A program made the position numbers and the translations under genes. Shown piece after piece: positions 1 to 12,900 of a stretch of 64,000 nucleotides of DNA. Source of the DNA: Mercenaria mercenaria (lineage: Eukaryota; Mollusca; Bivalvia; Venerida; Veneridae); contig NC_069367.1 in assembly GCF_021730395.1 (NCBI RefSeq), positions 14,506,501-14,570,500 on the forward strand. The letters are read 5' to 3'. The number at the start of each line of letters is the position of its first letter. Position 1 is the first letter of the stretch. The notes under the pieces were generated by a model that worked only from the letters and a program-made list of their open reading frames with translations, had not been told where the DNA came from and searched no databases.

Positions 1-390
1 TTTCTAGGTCAAGTTTGAAACTAGGTTATGTAAGGTCAAAGACTAGGTCACTAGCCCAGATCAAAGAAATACCTTGTTAACACTCTAGAGACCACAGTTT
101 AAGTTTAAAACTCATGCAAATTAGTCAGAATGTTTGTCTTGATGATCTATAGTTAAAGTATGAATCTGGGTCATGTGGGATAAAAAACTAGGTCACCTGG
201 TCACATCAGAGGAAAAGCTTGTGAACACTCTAGAGGCCACACTTGTGACCCAGTCTCTATGAAACTTGGTCAGAATGTTTGCATTGATGATCTCTAAAAC
301 AAATTCAAAACTGGGTAATGTGGTCAAAAACTTGGTCAATAGGCCAGATAAAATCTGTTGAGCGATATAGAGCCATCATGGCCCTCTTGT
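1..390. repeat. dispersed mollusc-type repeat, two and a half units of about 146 bp
   Basis: The phrase 'aacactctagag' recurs at about 79 and 225, each time followed by 'gtcagaatgtttg' and 'gatgatct', giving a period near 146 bp. The stretch ends in 'gccatcatggccctcttgttt'. No reading frame of note. Related sequence returns at 3215-3590. Bivalve genomes carry many such GGTCA-rich repeats; the exact family is not named here. Confidence 0.6.
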
Positions 391-399
391 TTACCTTTT

Positions 400-1990
400 C
401 AAATGAAGTGAAAATTATAGATGAGGGATGAAAATATGACTGTCGTTGTGTTAAGAAAAGTTGTTTTAAACCTTAGTTGTCAAAAATATAAGATGTATGA
501 AAAGTATTTTGAATTATCCAGATGTCATTTTCATTTCATATGTTGTTTTTTTGTTTATTTGTGTTTTATAGGAATGGTCTCCGTCTGTCCGTCCTTCCGT
601 CCGTTTGTAACATTTTCGTGTCCGCTCCATATCTCTTAAACCCCTTGAAAGATTTTCATGAAACTTGATTCAAATGATCTCATCATCAAGACTATGTGCA
701 GAACTTATGAGTCAGCCATGTCGGCTCCAGGTAAAGGACACAACTCAAGGTCAAATAATTTTGCCTTCCATTTTGTGTTCGCTCCATATCTCTTAAACCC
801 CTTGAATGATTTTCATGAAACTTGGTTCAAATGATCTCATCATCAAGACTATGTGCAGAACGTATGAGTCAGCCATGTCGGCTCAAGGTAAAGGACACAA
901 CTCAAGGTGAAATGTTTTTGCCTTCCATTTTGTGTCCGCTCTGTATCTCCTAAACCCCTCGAAGGAATTTTATAAAGCTTAGGCCATATGATCAACGTAT
1001 CAAGACAACGTGCAAAATATATGAGTCAGCCATGCCGGCTCAAGGTCAATGTCAAAACTTAAGGTCAAAGTTTTGAGCCTTCCATTTTGCGTCCGCTCTG
1101 TATCTTCTAAACCACTGGAGGGATTTTCATGAAACTTGAGTCAAATGATCACCTCATCAAAACAACGTACAGCACTTATGAGTCAGCCATGTTGACTCAG
1201 GGTCAAGGTCACAACTCAGGGTCAAATGTTTGAATCTTTCATTTAGTGTCAGCTCTGTTTCTCCTAATCCTCTTGAAGGATTCATATGAAACCTGGGTCA
1301 AATGATTACCTCATCAAGACGATGTGCAGAACTCATGAGTCAGCCATGCTGGCTCAACGCCAAGGTCACAACTTATGACCAAATGTTTGAGCCTTCCTTT
1401 TGGTGTTCACACTTTATCTCCAAAACCCCTTGAAGGATTTTCATGAAACTTGGGTCAAATAATCACCTTATCAAGACGATGTGCAAGATTTATGAGTCAG
1501 CCATATCAGTTAAAGGTCAAGGTCACAACTCAAAATCAAAGGTATACCCTTTCACTATCAATAAGACTGGCGGGGGATTTAGCTATCTCTCAGACTAGTA
1601 CTGCCTTGTTTACAATGAAGTGAAACTTATAGATAAGGAATAAAAATATACCTGTTCTTGTGTTAAGAAAAGTTGTTTTCATACTTCAGACGACCGTGAT
1701 ATATGATGCATGAAAAGTTATTTTTCTAATTATCTAGATGTCATTTTTACTTCAGTTCTTTTGTTTACAATAAAGAAAAAAATATTGATAAGTGATAAAA
1801 AATGATTGTCCTTATATTACAAAAATTGTTTTTTATACTTCAGACGACAGTTATATAAGATGTATGAAAAGTATTTCGAATATGACTGTCCTTGTGTTAA
1901 GAAATGTTGTTTTATACCTCAGTCGACAGCAATACAAAATATATGAAAAGTATTTCGAACTATCCAAATGTCATTTTTACTTTATCTTTT
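400..1990. repeat. interrupted repeat family R (one copy before, three copies after the 575-1560 array)
   Basis: A unit of about 110-150 bp containing 'tgtgttaagaaaagttgtt', then 'gatgtatgaaaagtatttt' and 'ccagatgtcatttt', occurs at about 400-545 and again about three times at 1610-1770, 1770-1885 and 1880-1990. The copies are diverged. A different array lies between the first copy and the rest, so it seems to have expanded inside R. Open frames at 421-639 and 1792-2013 are products of the repeat. Confidence 0.6.
575..1560. repeat. tandem array, about six units of about 156 bp
   Basis: The landmark 'ccgctccatatctcttaaac' and its variants recur near 622, 780, 934, 1090, 1248 and 1404, so the period is about 156 bp. 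Each unit also holds 'gattttcatgaaacttg', 'tcatcaagac', 'tgagtcagccatg' and a GGTCA-rich end such as 'caaggtcaaggtcacaactc'. Copies are diverged, which points to an old array. No coding potential seen. Confidence 0.75.
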
Positions 1991-2700
1991 TTGTGTGTAA
2001 GAATAGCATTTAAGGGATAAACATACCTAAGCTCATTTTGATAAATTTAGTTCATTTTTCTATGCATTTTAATTTTTATTTGTGCGATGCTTTTAATACG
2101 CTTGTAACTAATTTAACACTGCGTCTGTTTTTGTTTTGTTGTTGTTGTTTATTTTGACTGCACGATTATTAGACAACCGTTGTTTCAAAACTTTTGCGAG
2201 AAATCGAAACAAAACTATTAGTTTTACAGTTTTGTTCATACGATAGAGGTTAAAAGTGTCATACAATTATTATAAGGAGAAACAGTTTGTTTTACTGTTC
2301 AGCGACATTTGTTTGATAAAATGACAGCAATGCGTTATTCTAACTTGTAACTAAACTACAAATGAATAAGGTAAAAAAAATGAAAATTGTTTAAATACCT
2401 TATACATGTATAGTTTCTATTATCATGGTGATGGCAAGCTTATTGGCACTTTTATTAATTTTATGTTTTATTGATTAAACTTAAAAAGCAGAGATCTGTG
2501 CCATTTTAAAGTAAACTGAGACGAGAGATATGATTACTCTCTAAAGTAATTTTGCATATTCCTGATATGAAATAGTACATTTGTTTATACTGTTATACTG
2601 ACCGACTAAACATTCTTTTTCATTAATAGAACTGAAACCATAATAGATATATGAAAGTGTGTGCAAAAGGAGGATTTATTTCTGTTAAGAATCGGTCTGT

Positions 2701-2944
2701 TTAGATAAATACAATGTCATAAATAACAATTGTAAAATGAATATGGAAAAAAGTACACAATATATATAGAAATAATAAATGTGTCATGTTCATATTATTC
2801 AGGTATACGTCACAGTAACCAAAAAGAAATGAGTAATGATTATTGGTAGTGTAAAAGTCTAGGTCTATAAATGATGGAGCGGGACTTATATACCACATTT
2901 TTGTTAGTGTTTGCAATCTACCAACGGCATCAACTATCATAAAT
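2701..2944 (-). CDS. possible last exon of the SDR gene (uncertain)
   Basis: An open frame on the minus strand starts just after a possible acceptor (ATATCTCAG) and reads RFMIVDAVGRLQTLTKMWYI, then SPAPSFIDLDFYTTN, to a stop at 2701. The position and the IVDAVGR...MWY pattern would suit the C-terminal part of an 11-beta-HSD1-like protein, where the family has a similar 'EIIKGGALRQEEVYY' stretch. The needed splice phase (2) does not match the phase-0 end of exon 6 at 3863, so an exon may be missing or this may be chance. The AT-rich tail after TTN looks non-coding. Confidence 0.25.
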
Positions 2945-3182
2945 CTGAGATATCATAGGTGGCTACCAAGACGGCGGCCATAACCCTTACCCTGTGAAAT
3001 TTCTTTAATGAACTTTTCCATCGTCAATTTGGAGAGTACCATTAACTGTTTAAGGGAGCGCTTATCAAAATGATACTGTCTGAATGGCAAACAATACATG
3101 ATCTACACTGATCGCAAAAGTCCAGCATGATAAAGGTTAATATAAATTGCTAACGAAATTTTGTTAAAATCTCATATTAAAA

Positions 3183-3208
3183 TATATATATATATATATA
3201 TATATAAA
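3183..3208. repeat. (TA)n microsatellite
   Basis: A run of alternating T and A of about 26 bp between flanking AT-rich sequence. Confidence 0.8.
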
Positions 3209-3214
3209 CAACAC

Positions 3215-3600
3215 CTACACTTTTTCGCTCACCTGAGCAGTGTGAGTTTTTGTGATCGCTCGGTGTCCGGCGTCTGTCGTCTGTCTGTCTGTCAACATTT
3301 AGCTTGTGTATGCGATAGAGGCTGTATTTTTCAACTGATCTTCATGAAATATTGTCAGAATGATAACCTTGATAAAATCTAGGCCAAGTTTGAAAATGGG
3401 TTATTTAGAATCAAATACTAGGTCAATAGGTCAAATCAAAGAAAAACCTTGTGTATATGCGATAGAGGCTTTATTTTTGCAACTGATCTTCATGAATTTG
3501 TTCAGAATGATATCTTTGATAAAATCTAGGCCAAGTTTAAAAATAGGAAATCGAAGTGGGATCAATCAAAAACATGCACTTGGCTCCACCATTTTCGCAT
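3215..3600. repeat. dispersed GGTCA-type repeat, two units
   Basis: 'gcgatagaggct' with 'tattttt' and 'caactgatcttcatgaa' occurs at about 3311 and 3461, followed both times by 'cttgataaaatctaggcc' or a close variant. Period about 150 bp. It begins with 'ctcacctgagcagtgtgag' and a short GTCT run. Related to 1-390. Confidence 0.6.
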
Positions 3601-3862
3601 CGTATCCTCTTTTGATAAATTTTTAACACATTTTACAAATATCTGATCAAAATAAGAACTGTGTTTATTTTCCGAATTTTATAAACAACATCGCCATAAC
3701 AATCGGTACTGTTAATGATTTAAACACTCTAGACTTGTGATCGGTAGAAGCACAATTGCCCTGTCTTTTATGTCGGTTTTAAGTATTATAAAATAAAAAG
3801 AATGATTATTTGACTTCTGATTATGTTATCCAATTACCAGTAAACAATATTATTCGAAATAC

Positions 3863-3948
3863 CTCATACATCTGTAAAGTCTTCTTATTCATCATGTCAA
3901 GGTCTGGCCTGCTGTCATCTTTTTGTGGGTTTGGAACCTCTGTATTGT
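3863..3948 (-). CDS. SDR gene exon 6 (probable)
   Basis: Phase fits exon 5 exactly. It reads NNTEVPNPQKDDSRPDLDMM then NKKTLQMYE, with donor GAG|GTATTT. The family has LGLIDTETA at the junction, here GYI-NNTE. The polypyrimidine tract before the AAG acceptor is poor, so the 5' border is less sure. Confidence 0.55.
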
Positions 3949-6900
3949 CTTGATGCAAAGATTCATAGGGATTTTTGTGATGAAAAGGTCATTTTGGATA
4001 TAAGGCTAGTAATCCTTCCGAAATGGGACTGTGTGACAGCTCTCAGGAAATCGTTTGTTTTATATATCTCACATATTGTCGGGATAAACATGTACCACTG
4101 AAAACTATATCAATTAATATTTTCCCGATCAATTCTAATAATGTCTGATTACAGTCAGTAGGCTAACAAGGAATAATTGCATACTATGATAGCAAGATTG
4201 TCCAGAAGAATAATCCATTTGTCATTATTTAATGAATGCATTTAATATTTGTTAACTGTTATTAACAAATTAGACAGTTATGTACTTCAGTGTTGGTCAA
4301 CTATGACTTATTCGCGAATAAATCAAGAATATTCTTCTTCTGTCAAGCGCCTGTGTGATTAAGGAATGAATGACTATCTCTGTGGTTTTCATAGTGTTAT
4401 TTAATAAGTAATACTGGTGTACATTCTACAACATATGGATAAGGTATTTAAGGAGCCTGAAATGTGAGACCTTACTGAATGCTTTAAAAATCAAGTTTTC
4501 GTATGATCACTGCCCTTCGCAAGGTCCTCAATTGTTGATTTTCTACACTAATCATTACAGTGCAATCATATACAGAAGTCACAACACAATTGTACTGGAC
4601 AGATATGTATTTTCCTTTATAAATACACATTTTCTCTGATAAAACGGAATTTACCTTGATAAATAGGCATTTTCAAGGACAGTATGTTAAAGACGTTAAA
4701 ACTACTTACTAATATACCCTAAAACACACTGTGTTATAGAAATTCCACTATTATGTGTCATTAATTCCTGACGTAGTGCGCTGAAAAATCCATCCAGTGC
4801 AAATTTTGCTTCACTATAAGATGCAGTGAGGGATGCAGCAAACTTGCCTGAAAAAAAGATGATGTAACTTCATTTCATGAATTATCATATGACCATCTCT
4901 GATTAAATTTCTATTTCAAAGGTGCTTCTGAATATGCTGCATAAAACTGCAAACATCTATGTCAGATATTGATATTGTAAATATATTTCAAATTGTTTAT
5001 TGCAGTAAATACGTAAGATCAGCTGCACCCTTCACGATTTCACGATGTTCTAAAATTTTGTTAAATCATGAAGTATGAAAATATGAAAGGCTAAGTTCAA
5101 GATTTAAATAAAATCATATTACTGCAAATCATGACGTATGAAATCTTGAATGTCACAATTTCACGATTATTCTAAACTTTCATAAAATGTAAAATTATGA
5201 AGTATATGAAACCATGTACTTTTTATAAGAGGACTTAGTCGCTGATCTGAGGAGGACCTTAGACACGTTTTGCGCTACAAGTCAGGTTACGGAAAATATG
5301 TTATCAAAAAGAAGGTTCTGATTGTCATTGCGGGTCAATCACCTTAAAATAGTTTGCTATTTGTACAAATTCAGAACTTTAAGCAAAGCGTACTGTTCAG
5401 AAAATATATACAAATTATTCTATTATGAGACCTCTCATTAACATAATTACTAAATACAAAAGTGTATTTACAATAGTAGCTCGATCTGGGATGCTGTATT
5501 CGGCTCGAGTGAATTTTTGGATATCACGAGGCGCGCAGAGTTTGAATCGTCTGTGCAAAATCCACGAAAGTCAAATACAAAATCCCAGATCTAGCTCATG
5601 TTGTAATAACTATTTTATTATATACACTCACCTTTTTGTTTTTTGTTTTGCTATTGAACGAAATCTTCAAATGTGTGTCAATGTTAAAATAGAAATGAGT
5701 GAAGTTTCTGTATGCGCTATTTATAGAACTGTGTCAGGTCATGCATATTAGGCCTACAAAAATTCTTTGTTTCCGGTAACATGCTAAAAAAATAGGGTAG
5801 GTAGGTCGGAAAAATATTTTTTTTTTGATTTTTTTTTATTAAGGGAGACTTTTCTGAAAATATTTTTGTATCAAAAAATGAATACAAATAGGAGAGTTAT
5901 GCCTTTAGAGCATCAGTTAGTTGATTTCTAACATCACTGACCATGTTTAAAGCATAAAAAGTGCAGTTTTGCATTTTTTTATCAAAAAGTTGAAACAATT
6001 ATTCTCCAAGGCCATAAAAACATCTAGGGTCGGACCAAAAATTTAGGGTAGGTCGGGATACCGGAAACAAATAATTTTTTTACGCCTTAAATGAAAGTAG
6101 TCCGGCAACATACATTGTACAATACAAAATGTATAGTGCGGATTTTTTACTGCTAGTTTATATATACTTATGAAATTCAAGCTGAATTTATGTATAGGAT
6201 ATAAGACGAAAACGATCCAATATGTAAAATACTGGACTGTCCGAAGCGCGTCAACGCAGAGGACCGTCCAGTATTTTACATATTGGATCGTTTGAGGCTT
6301 ATATCTTACTTAAAACATTGTTTTTATGGCATAACCAATAAGAAAATACGTATAAGCCATTGACGTTAAATTTTCTTAAATTAATTCGGTTTTTATTCAC
6401 TTTACCGCATTTAATAACAGTTGCTATATGATTATGAAATACTCAGTAGAACCTCATGACTATTTTACGCACGTTTTTCTCATAATGCATGACTGCGTTT
6501 TTCTCGGGTTTCTCGCCTTCGTAATATTGGACTTTCTTTAGCCCGGGATTCTCGTCATGCTATTAATTGTGTTTACACATGTACGGAATAAGCAGTAGTA
6601 TTATCACAAGTGGTGGTGGGAGGAAAGAAATTTTGTGACATTTTAGAAACAAAAAAAAACTGGATTTATTTTAATTCATGTCAAGGGTAAAGTGATTATG
6701 TTCTTTTTATTTAACTGTGAGCAAGGAAACTTGCTTTGCCAAATTAAAATTTACAAGGGTATGGCGAATTAGGATAATGTTTCACTGAAAGCGTAGTTGG
6801 AATCGGACAGCTGGAGAAAATGATTGCTGCATGTGCACTAAATGAGAAAATGGGTTGTTTGTTTACACGCCTGGCAATATACTGTTGTGATTTATTAGTT

Positions 6901-9900
6901 CAATGACAGTTTTTGTTGGGTTGTACATGAATTTGCCCGAAAATCTTCAAATTTAGTGCAAGAAGACTTATACAGAACAGACAATTTTAATATATTATCG
7001 GATACAGCTACTGGTAAGTCAAAGCCATTCTAAACTTGTGATATTATTTTCGTTCCTTTAAACCGTTTAATACACGGAACATAACAGCCAGGCGGAAGCT
7101 GAAAACTAAGGAAAACTTGCTTTCAATATGAATTTTTTCTATGCACTCGAAGCTACTCTTATTTAAGTTATTATCACAATGGATGTTTAATGTGGTCCCA
7201 ACTGTAGTACTGAAAAATATATTTGATATCATTCACTTTGAATTTATTAGATTTATTTTCACTAAAATCTCAGTATTTCATAAAAAATAGCAGAAATAGA
7301 ATATACGAGTACAAAATTAAAAGATATTTCGGCAAAACTAAGGTTCATGTAAGTACATGTGTCCCTTAATTGCAGTTGTTTTTCTTTTCCAATAGGCAGT
7401 CTCACAGACTGAACAAATGTGAACAAATGCTTCATACTGGCATCAAACACAAGAAATGAAGGCAATTTGTTCTTAGTAGGGTGCTATAAACGTTTATATT
7501 TTGAAAGGTTTATGAACATCCTGTTATTTTTACATTTTTTTTCAATACGAATATAATACTCAAATAAACATAAACTGTAACGATCAATACCGACAACAAA
7601 AACATGAGCTGCACCATGCGAAAACCATCCTATTGAAAAGGGGAAATAATTCTACCAAAACTAAAGGCAACAAAGTTATTTTTGTTTCGCTTTGTATCAT
7701 ATGAAATGCTTAATAAATAGAGCAAGTTTGAAAGAAATATCTTTACTGTTTTTCAAGAAATATTAGTTTTTATGTCGAAAGCCCGATCGGACAATGTAAC
7801 CAGCCTGGCAAACGCACTGTGTGGTTTTCTCACGACGCGGCTCAAATCATTTTCAGGGGTTTACATGCACATTCATAAACGTATAAGCATTTGTTTAGTT
7901 TTTTCTATGTACAGATGTATGGATAAATTCAGAAAAAATGGATTGTGACATAACAAAAATGAGCTATGTATACGAGGATGTAATGCTTCACTTAACTTTC
8001 GTAAATCGTAAATGATTATTACTATTATTTTTATGCTTCCCGAAAGGCGAGAATATAGTTGACACTTTGTCCGTCCTTCCGTCCGTCCGCCCGTTCCGTA
8101 GTATAACTTGAAAAGTATTAACGGCATTTTATTAAAATTTTGCATAATCATAGAGGCCATTGAGACAAAGAGGAGTGTTACAGGACCATAACTCTACCTT
8201 ACCTAGCTTTTGAATTATCTCCCTTTATTATACAAAATAAGGCTTGTCCGGAGCATTACTTGAAAAGTATTATGACATTTCATGTAAACTTCACAAAATC
8301 ATAAAGGCCATTGACAGTACGGCCTCAAAGAATTATCATGATCGGTCTAATAAAACCGCTTTTTAAACAGAAAGCACAGGAGCCTGAAATTCTATCTGTA
8401 ATGCTCCAAAATGGCTAAATATAAAAATGACCCCTCCTATATATATAAAAAAGAACAGGAATGAAACAAAACCGTACCCCGCCCACTTTGTGTAAACAAG
8501 AAACTTCGAAAAACAGCAAAGCATCTCTATACGAGCGGTCTTATTTTGAAGAGGACAAAAAAATCTAAAAGAAACACTGCTTACTGTAAACTGTCTTCCT
8601 TTTAACTAACATAAAATCATCATTTTCAATACCTTTTCGTTCATCGCCGAAACCATTGCGTGACGTCACATACATGTACCTGTTTCACAGCCTCGCAGTT
8701 AATTCGATGTACTTTCACTTCGATGTGTCATAACTAATTAAGGGTCAAATGCAACATTTTTATAAAAAACACAGGATTTCCATACCATATCGCAGCGCTC
8801 AGGTTATCTGCCATAATAAAAAATAGTCACTATGGAAGTTTCCAATTTTTAAATTTCCCTCCAGTGAATAATGGAGTTACTTCCCCTTTTGTTTACGTTT
8901 TTGTTTTGAAAATATTAGTTGAATACATTGACAAACAAATGCAAATATATAATTTTTATTCATGGAAAAATGAACAATAAAATATAGAACATAAACAATA
9001 TCTTACCTTTATTTCTTATCGAAGTGAAAGTACATCGAATTAACTGCGAGGCTGTGAAACAGGTACATGTATATGTGACGTCACGCAATGGTTTCGGCGA
9101 TGAACGAAAAGGTATTGAAAATGATGATTTTGTGTTAGTTAAAAGGAAGACAGTTTACAGTAAGCAGTGTTTCTAGTATATTTTTTGTCCTCTTCAAAAT
9201 AAGACCGCTCATATAGAGATGCTTTGCTGTTTTTCGAAGTTTTTTGTTTACACAAAGTGGGCGGGGTACGGTTTTGTTTCATTCCTGTTCTTTTTTATAT
9301 ATATAGGAGGGGTCATTTTTATATTTAGCCATTTTGGAACATTACAGATAGAATTTCAGTCTCCTGTGCAGAAAGCAACATATTCTTGGACAATTTTTGA
9401 AACTGGAAACGTGAACAATATTGAGGAAGTTGTTGCTCTAGGAAGTTGTTGTTTAGGGAGTAAGACTACGTTGATGCATGCAAAATATGTATAATGCTAT
9501 TTTTAACTTTTTGCGATTTTGTCCATATATATTATGCATCTAGATCTATACATAAAACTTAGTTTTGATATTAATTTTCCTTTTTATTATCAGTACTGTG
9601 TTATTATATTGGACTGCTTTCATTTGATTATAATATTTCTATATGGAATTTCACTACATGTATTGATAAATATTGGACTACACGAAAACATTAATTCTGT
9701 ATATAAATCGTTTTCCTCGTGCAGTCCAATATTAAATACACAGTCCAATATTAAAATAATATTGGACTCCACGTGGAAAATACTGTACTAAGTCCCATTG
9801 AAAGCAGTCCAATATCAAAAATACAGTACAGCGAGAACAAAGGAGTGACGTCATGACAATGTTTTAAATAGGTATATAATGAAAAATTATACCGCATATG

Positions 9901-12900
9901 GAGTTGACGATTGTAATTCTTCCGTTACTTTTGTCCAAGTGAGGAAGTGCGTAGGACGCAAGATGAATGTACGATTCGAAGTTCACAGTCATAACTTGTT
10001 TAATTGATGATAGATTTTGTTTCGAACCAGTCCAAAAAGTAAGAGGCAAATAAAAGACATGGTTCAACACTATGATGTCAAGGTCACCAAGCATTTGGAC
10101 AGCAGCCTGCAAGATAAATGAAAGACAATGAGAATGGTAGTGCTCAGGAGAAGATTATTCCCACTTCAAAAATATTTTTCAGAAATAAAGTTTCAAGAAT
10201 GAGTACTACGAATGTATGTCAATTATATTTCTCATGACTATTTAACACTCTACTAGAATGAAGGAAACAAAGGACCATATTACTGATTTCGAGAATCTTT
10301 CAATATGCATTTCATTTACACTTCATAAATATTTGCAAACTTCTATCATTATGGATTATCTCTTCTCCAGACCATTCTATAAACTCTAGAAAATTTTATC
10401 TAGTTGTTCAACCTCGACGACAGTTTCTATAGAATCCAGTTCTGTCATATCGGCGACAACGTAGTCGTAAACCTGTTCTCTTGATCCAGTTTTACGGCAT
10501 TGTTCTGTAACCTGCAGTACATAGAAAAGTCGATGCATGATAACTAAAATCAAGCAACGGAAACTCGTTGTGATAAATAGTATCAACAACTAAAACAAAA
10601 TCTCCAAATTATCCATGTCTAAAATATCATCCAGATTATCCTGAAAGGTTGTTAAATATTTGTTCGATATGCCCTAGTGTGTTTGTTTTGTATAAGGGTG
10701 TGAGTGTTGGTGTGTTTGCTTTGTGTGTGTATGTGTGTGTTGATCGTGAACACGTCCGCGTGCTGGATTAACCTTTCAGGAGGCTGCGTTTTTTTGTACG
10801 TGGCTTTCCATATTGGATATTTTTCCTTGTTTTTTGTACAAAACATTACAATTATAAAATTCAAATTTAACCAGGATTTTGTCGGCATGTTTTACTGACC
10901 AAAGTTTTCAATCACTTTATGACATATCTCTACTTGGTGGCTTTACCAGCAGTAAAGCATGAGGACAAAGGTTAGACGACGTAGCTGTGGTACAAGTGCT
11001 TAATTTGCTATGAAACGAGCTTTAAAATGTTGTTTATGAAATTTAGGGATCCAGCAAGTTCATGTTGCTGATCTTCTCTGCGAGCATCGAAATTAGAAAT
11101 TAGACAGCTGTGATTAGTTTGTCCATCCTGCTCAATAGAAAGACTCAAGATATAGGCATTCGTACCAAAAAGCTCGATACGTAGAACAACGGAGTATAAG
11201 CAACAAATATTTATTGTATTTGAAGCCGTCTTGTCTGCTGAAACTTATGAAATTCTTCCTCTGATATCTTAAAGTTAGATTGGGTAGAAAGGGATGTAGG
11301 TAGTCTTTTGATTTCATTTTAAAGTTTTGTACAAATCGAAAATGTTAAAATGTTACGCCTCCGAGCTGTAATGCATAAAATTAGCATTCTCATGAAAGAA
11401 CTATTTAACACAATGAAGTCTGGACTACTAGCTATACATATAACTAGGAAACCCGCGGAATAGGATCAGTGTAGTTTAATTACCTCTTTTAATTTGTTTT
11501 CCCGTCTTGCAGTTATGACAACACTTGCGCCAATCTTGGAAAACTGGTATGCTAACTGTTCGCCAATTCCAGTGGATGCCCCTGTGATAAAGACTCGCTT
11601 TCCCTTTAGTTCGGCTGAAACGTATACAATACTCATATCCATTTGTAAGCATGATACTAATTACAAAATGGAATGGAAAACGATACGATAATAATTGGAA
11701 AATGACTAAATGGTGCTACACAATAAACGTATGAAGTAGTCTGCAATTAAAAGCGCATATTGGTACGGTTAATGTACTGTGGTACGACTACGGTATTAAC
11801 GGGTAGATACAAGTACATATGTAAATAAACGGCTGAGTTTTACACTTGTTTCTTAACTGATAAATGATAAAAACGTCAAGTCATATTGCGCGGGATAAAA
11901 TGTGTCTTTACTTATTAATAAACTAAAAGAGATTTAATACAAAAAAGTTGCTATTAAGTCTGGCTGGATTTAAAAGAAAAAATGAAACTTAAAACACGTA
12001 CTTTTGGTTTAAGTAAATATCGAGTGAATTGTGAATTATGTATGTATAGATCAACTTTATGCACCAAGGCGTGCCTGCACTTTTAGTTCATAACAATACA
12101 GCGGTAAACACCGAGGATAGCGGATAAGTCACGTCTCACTAATTGTCGTTAAAATATAATTGTGCATAACATCTACTAGTAAATGGACACCTACTTTACG
12201 TGTTTTAACATACATTTAAAAACCTTATGGAACTTTAAACGAGCCAATGTAAACACGTCACCTGTATTTTCTAAAACATGTCGGAAAACCTTCTTTTCTC
12301 ATAATTTGTACACAATTTTAGTTGTGATCCGCTCTACCCAGACACAGTGAACAATATGCTGATCTGGTTCAGGCATATATGAACATCAAGTAAAATAGAT
12401 TTTTTCAAGTATGAACAAGGTTTTCTTTTACGTTTCATAGACTCCAAATATACGTCAAATACACAGTATGACGTACTCAAATTACAGAAGTTCCAGGAGC
12501 GGATATCCGTACACTACTCTAGTGTTTTATGAAAAGGTACACAGATACGCACCTAGCTTTTAACTTTGTCTCGCGGCCTCAACATATATACTTATATACA
12601 TGTACATATCAAGGGGCAGGACGTGAAGTGGCTGCACAGTTTAAACAAATGGTTCATCTCTTTTTTAAAATATGTATATCCGTCACCTCTTCATTGTGCC
12701 ATTAATTGCACATTTTCTTTTCGATTGCTAAATATCAGGACCTTTTTATGTGATAGAAGCGTGTCTTAAACCTTACAGATGAAAGAACATTAAATTTATT
12801 TTAAATTTATTGTTTAACGAGATCGTTTTATATAGAGTCTAATATAATCAGTGCATTCAATTGTAATTCGCGCAATACTATCTATCAAGTTTCATGAAAA

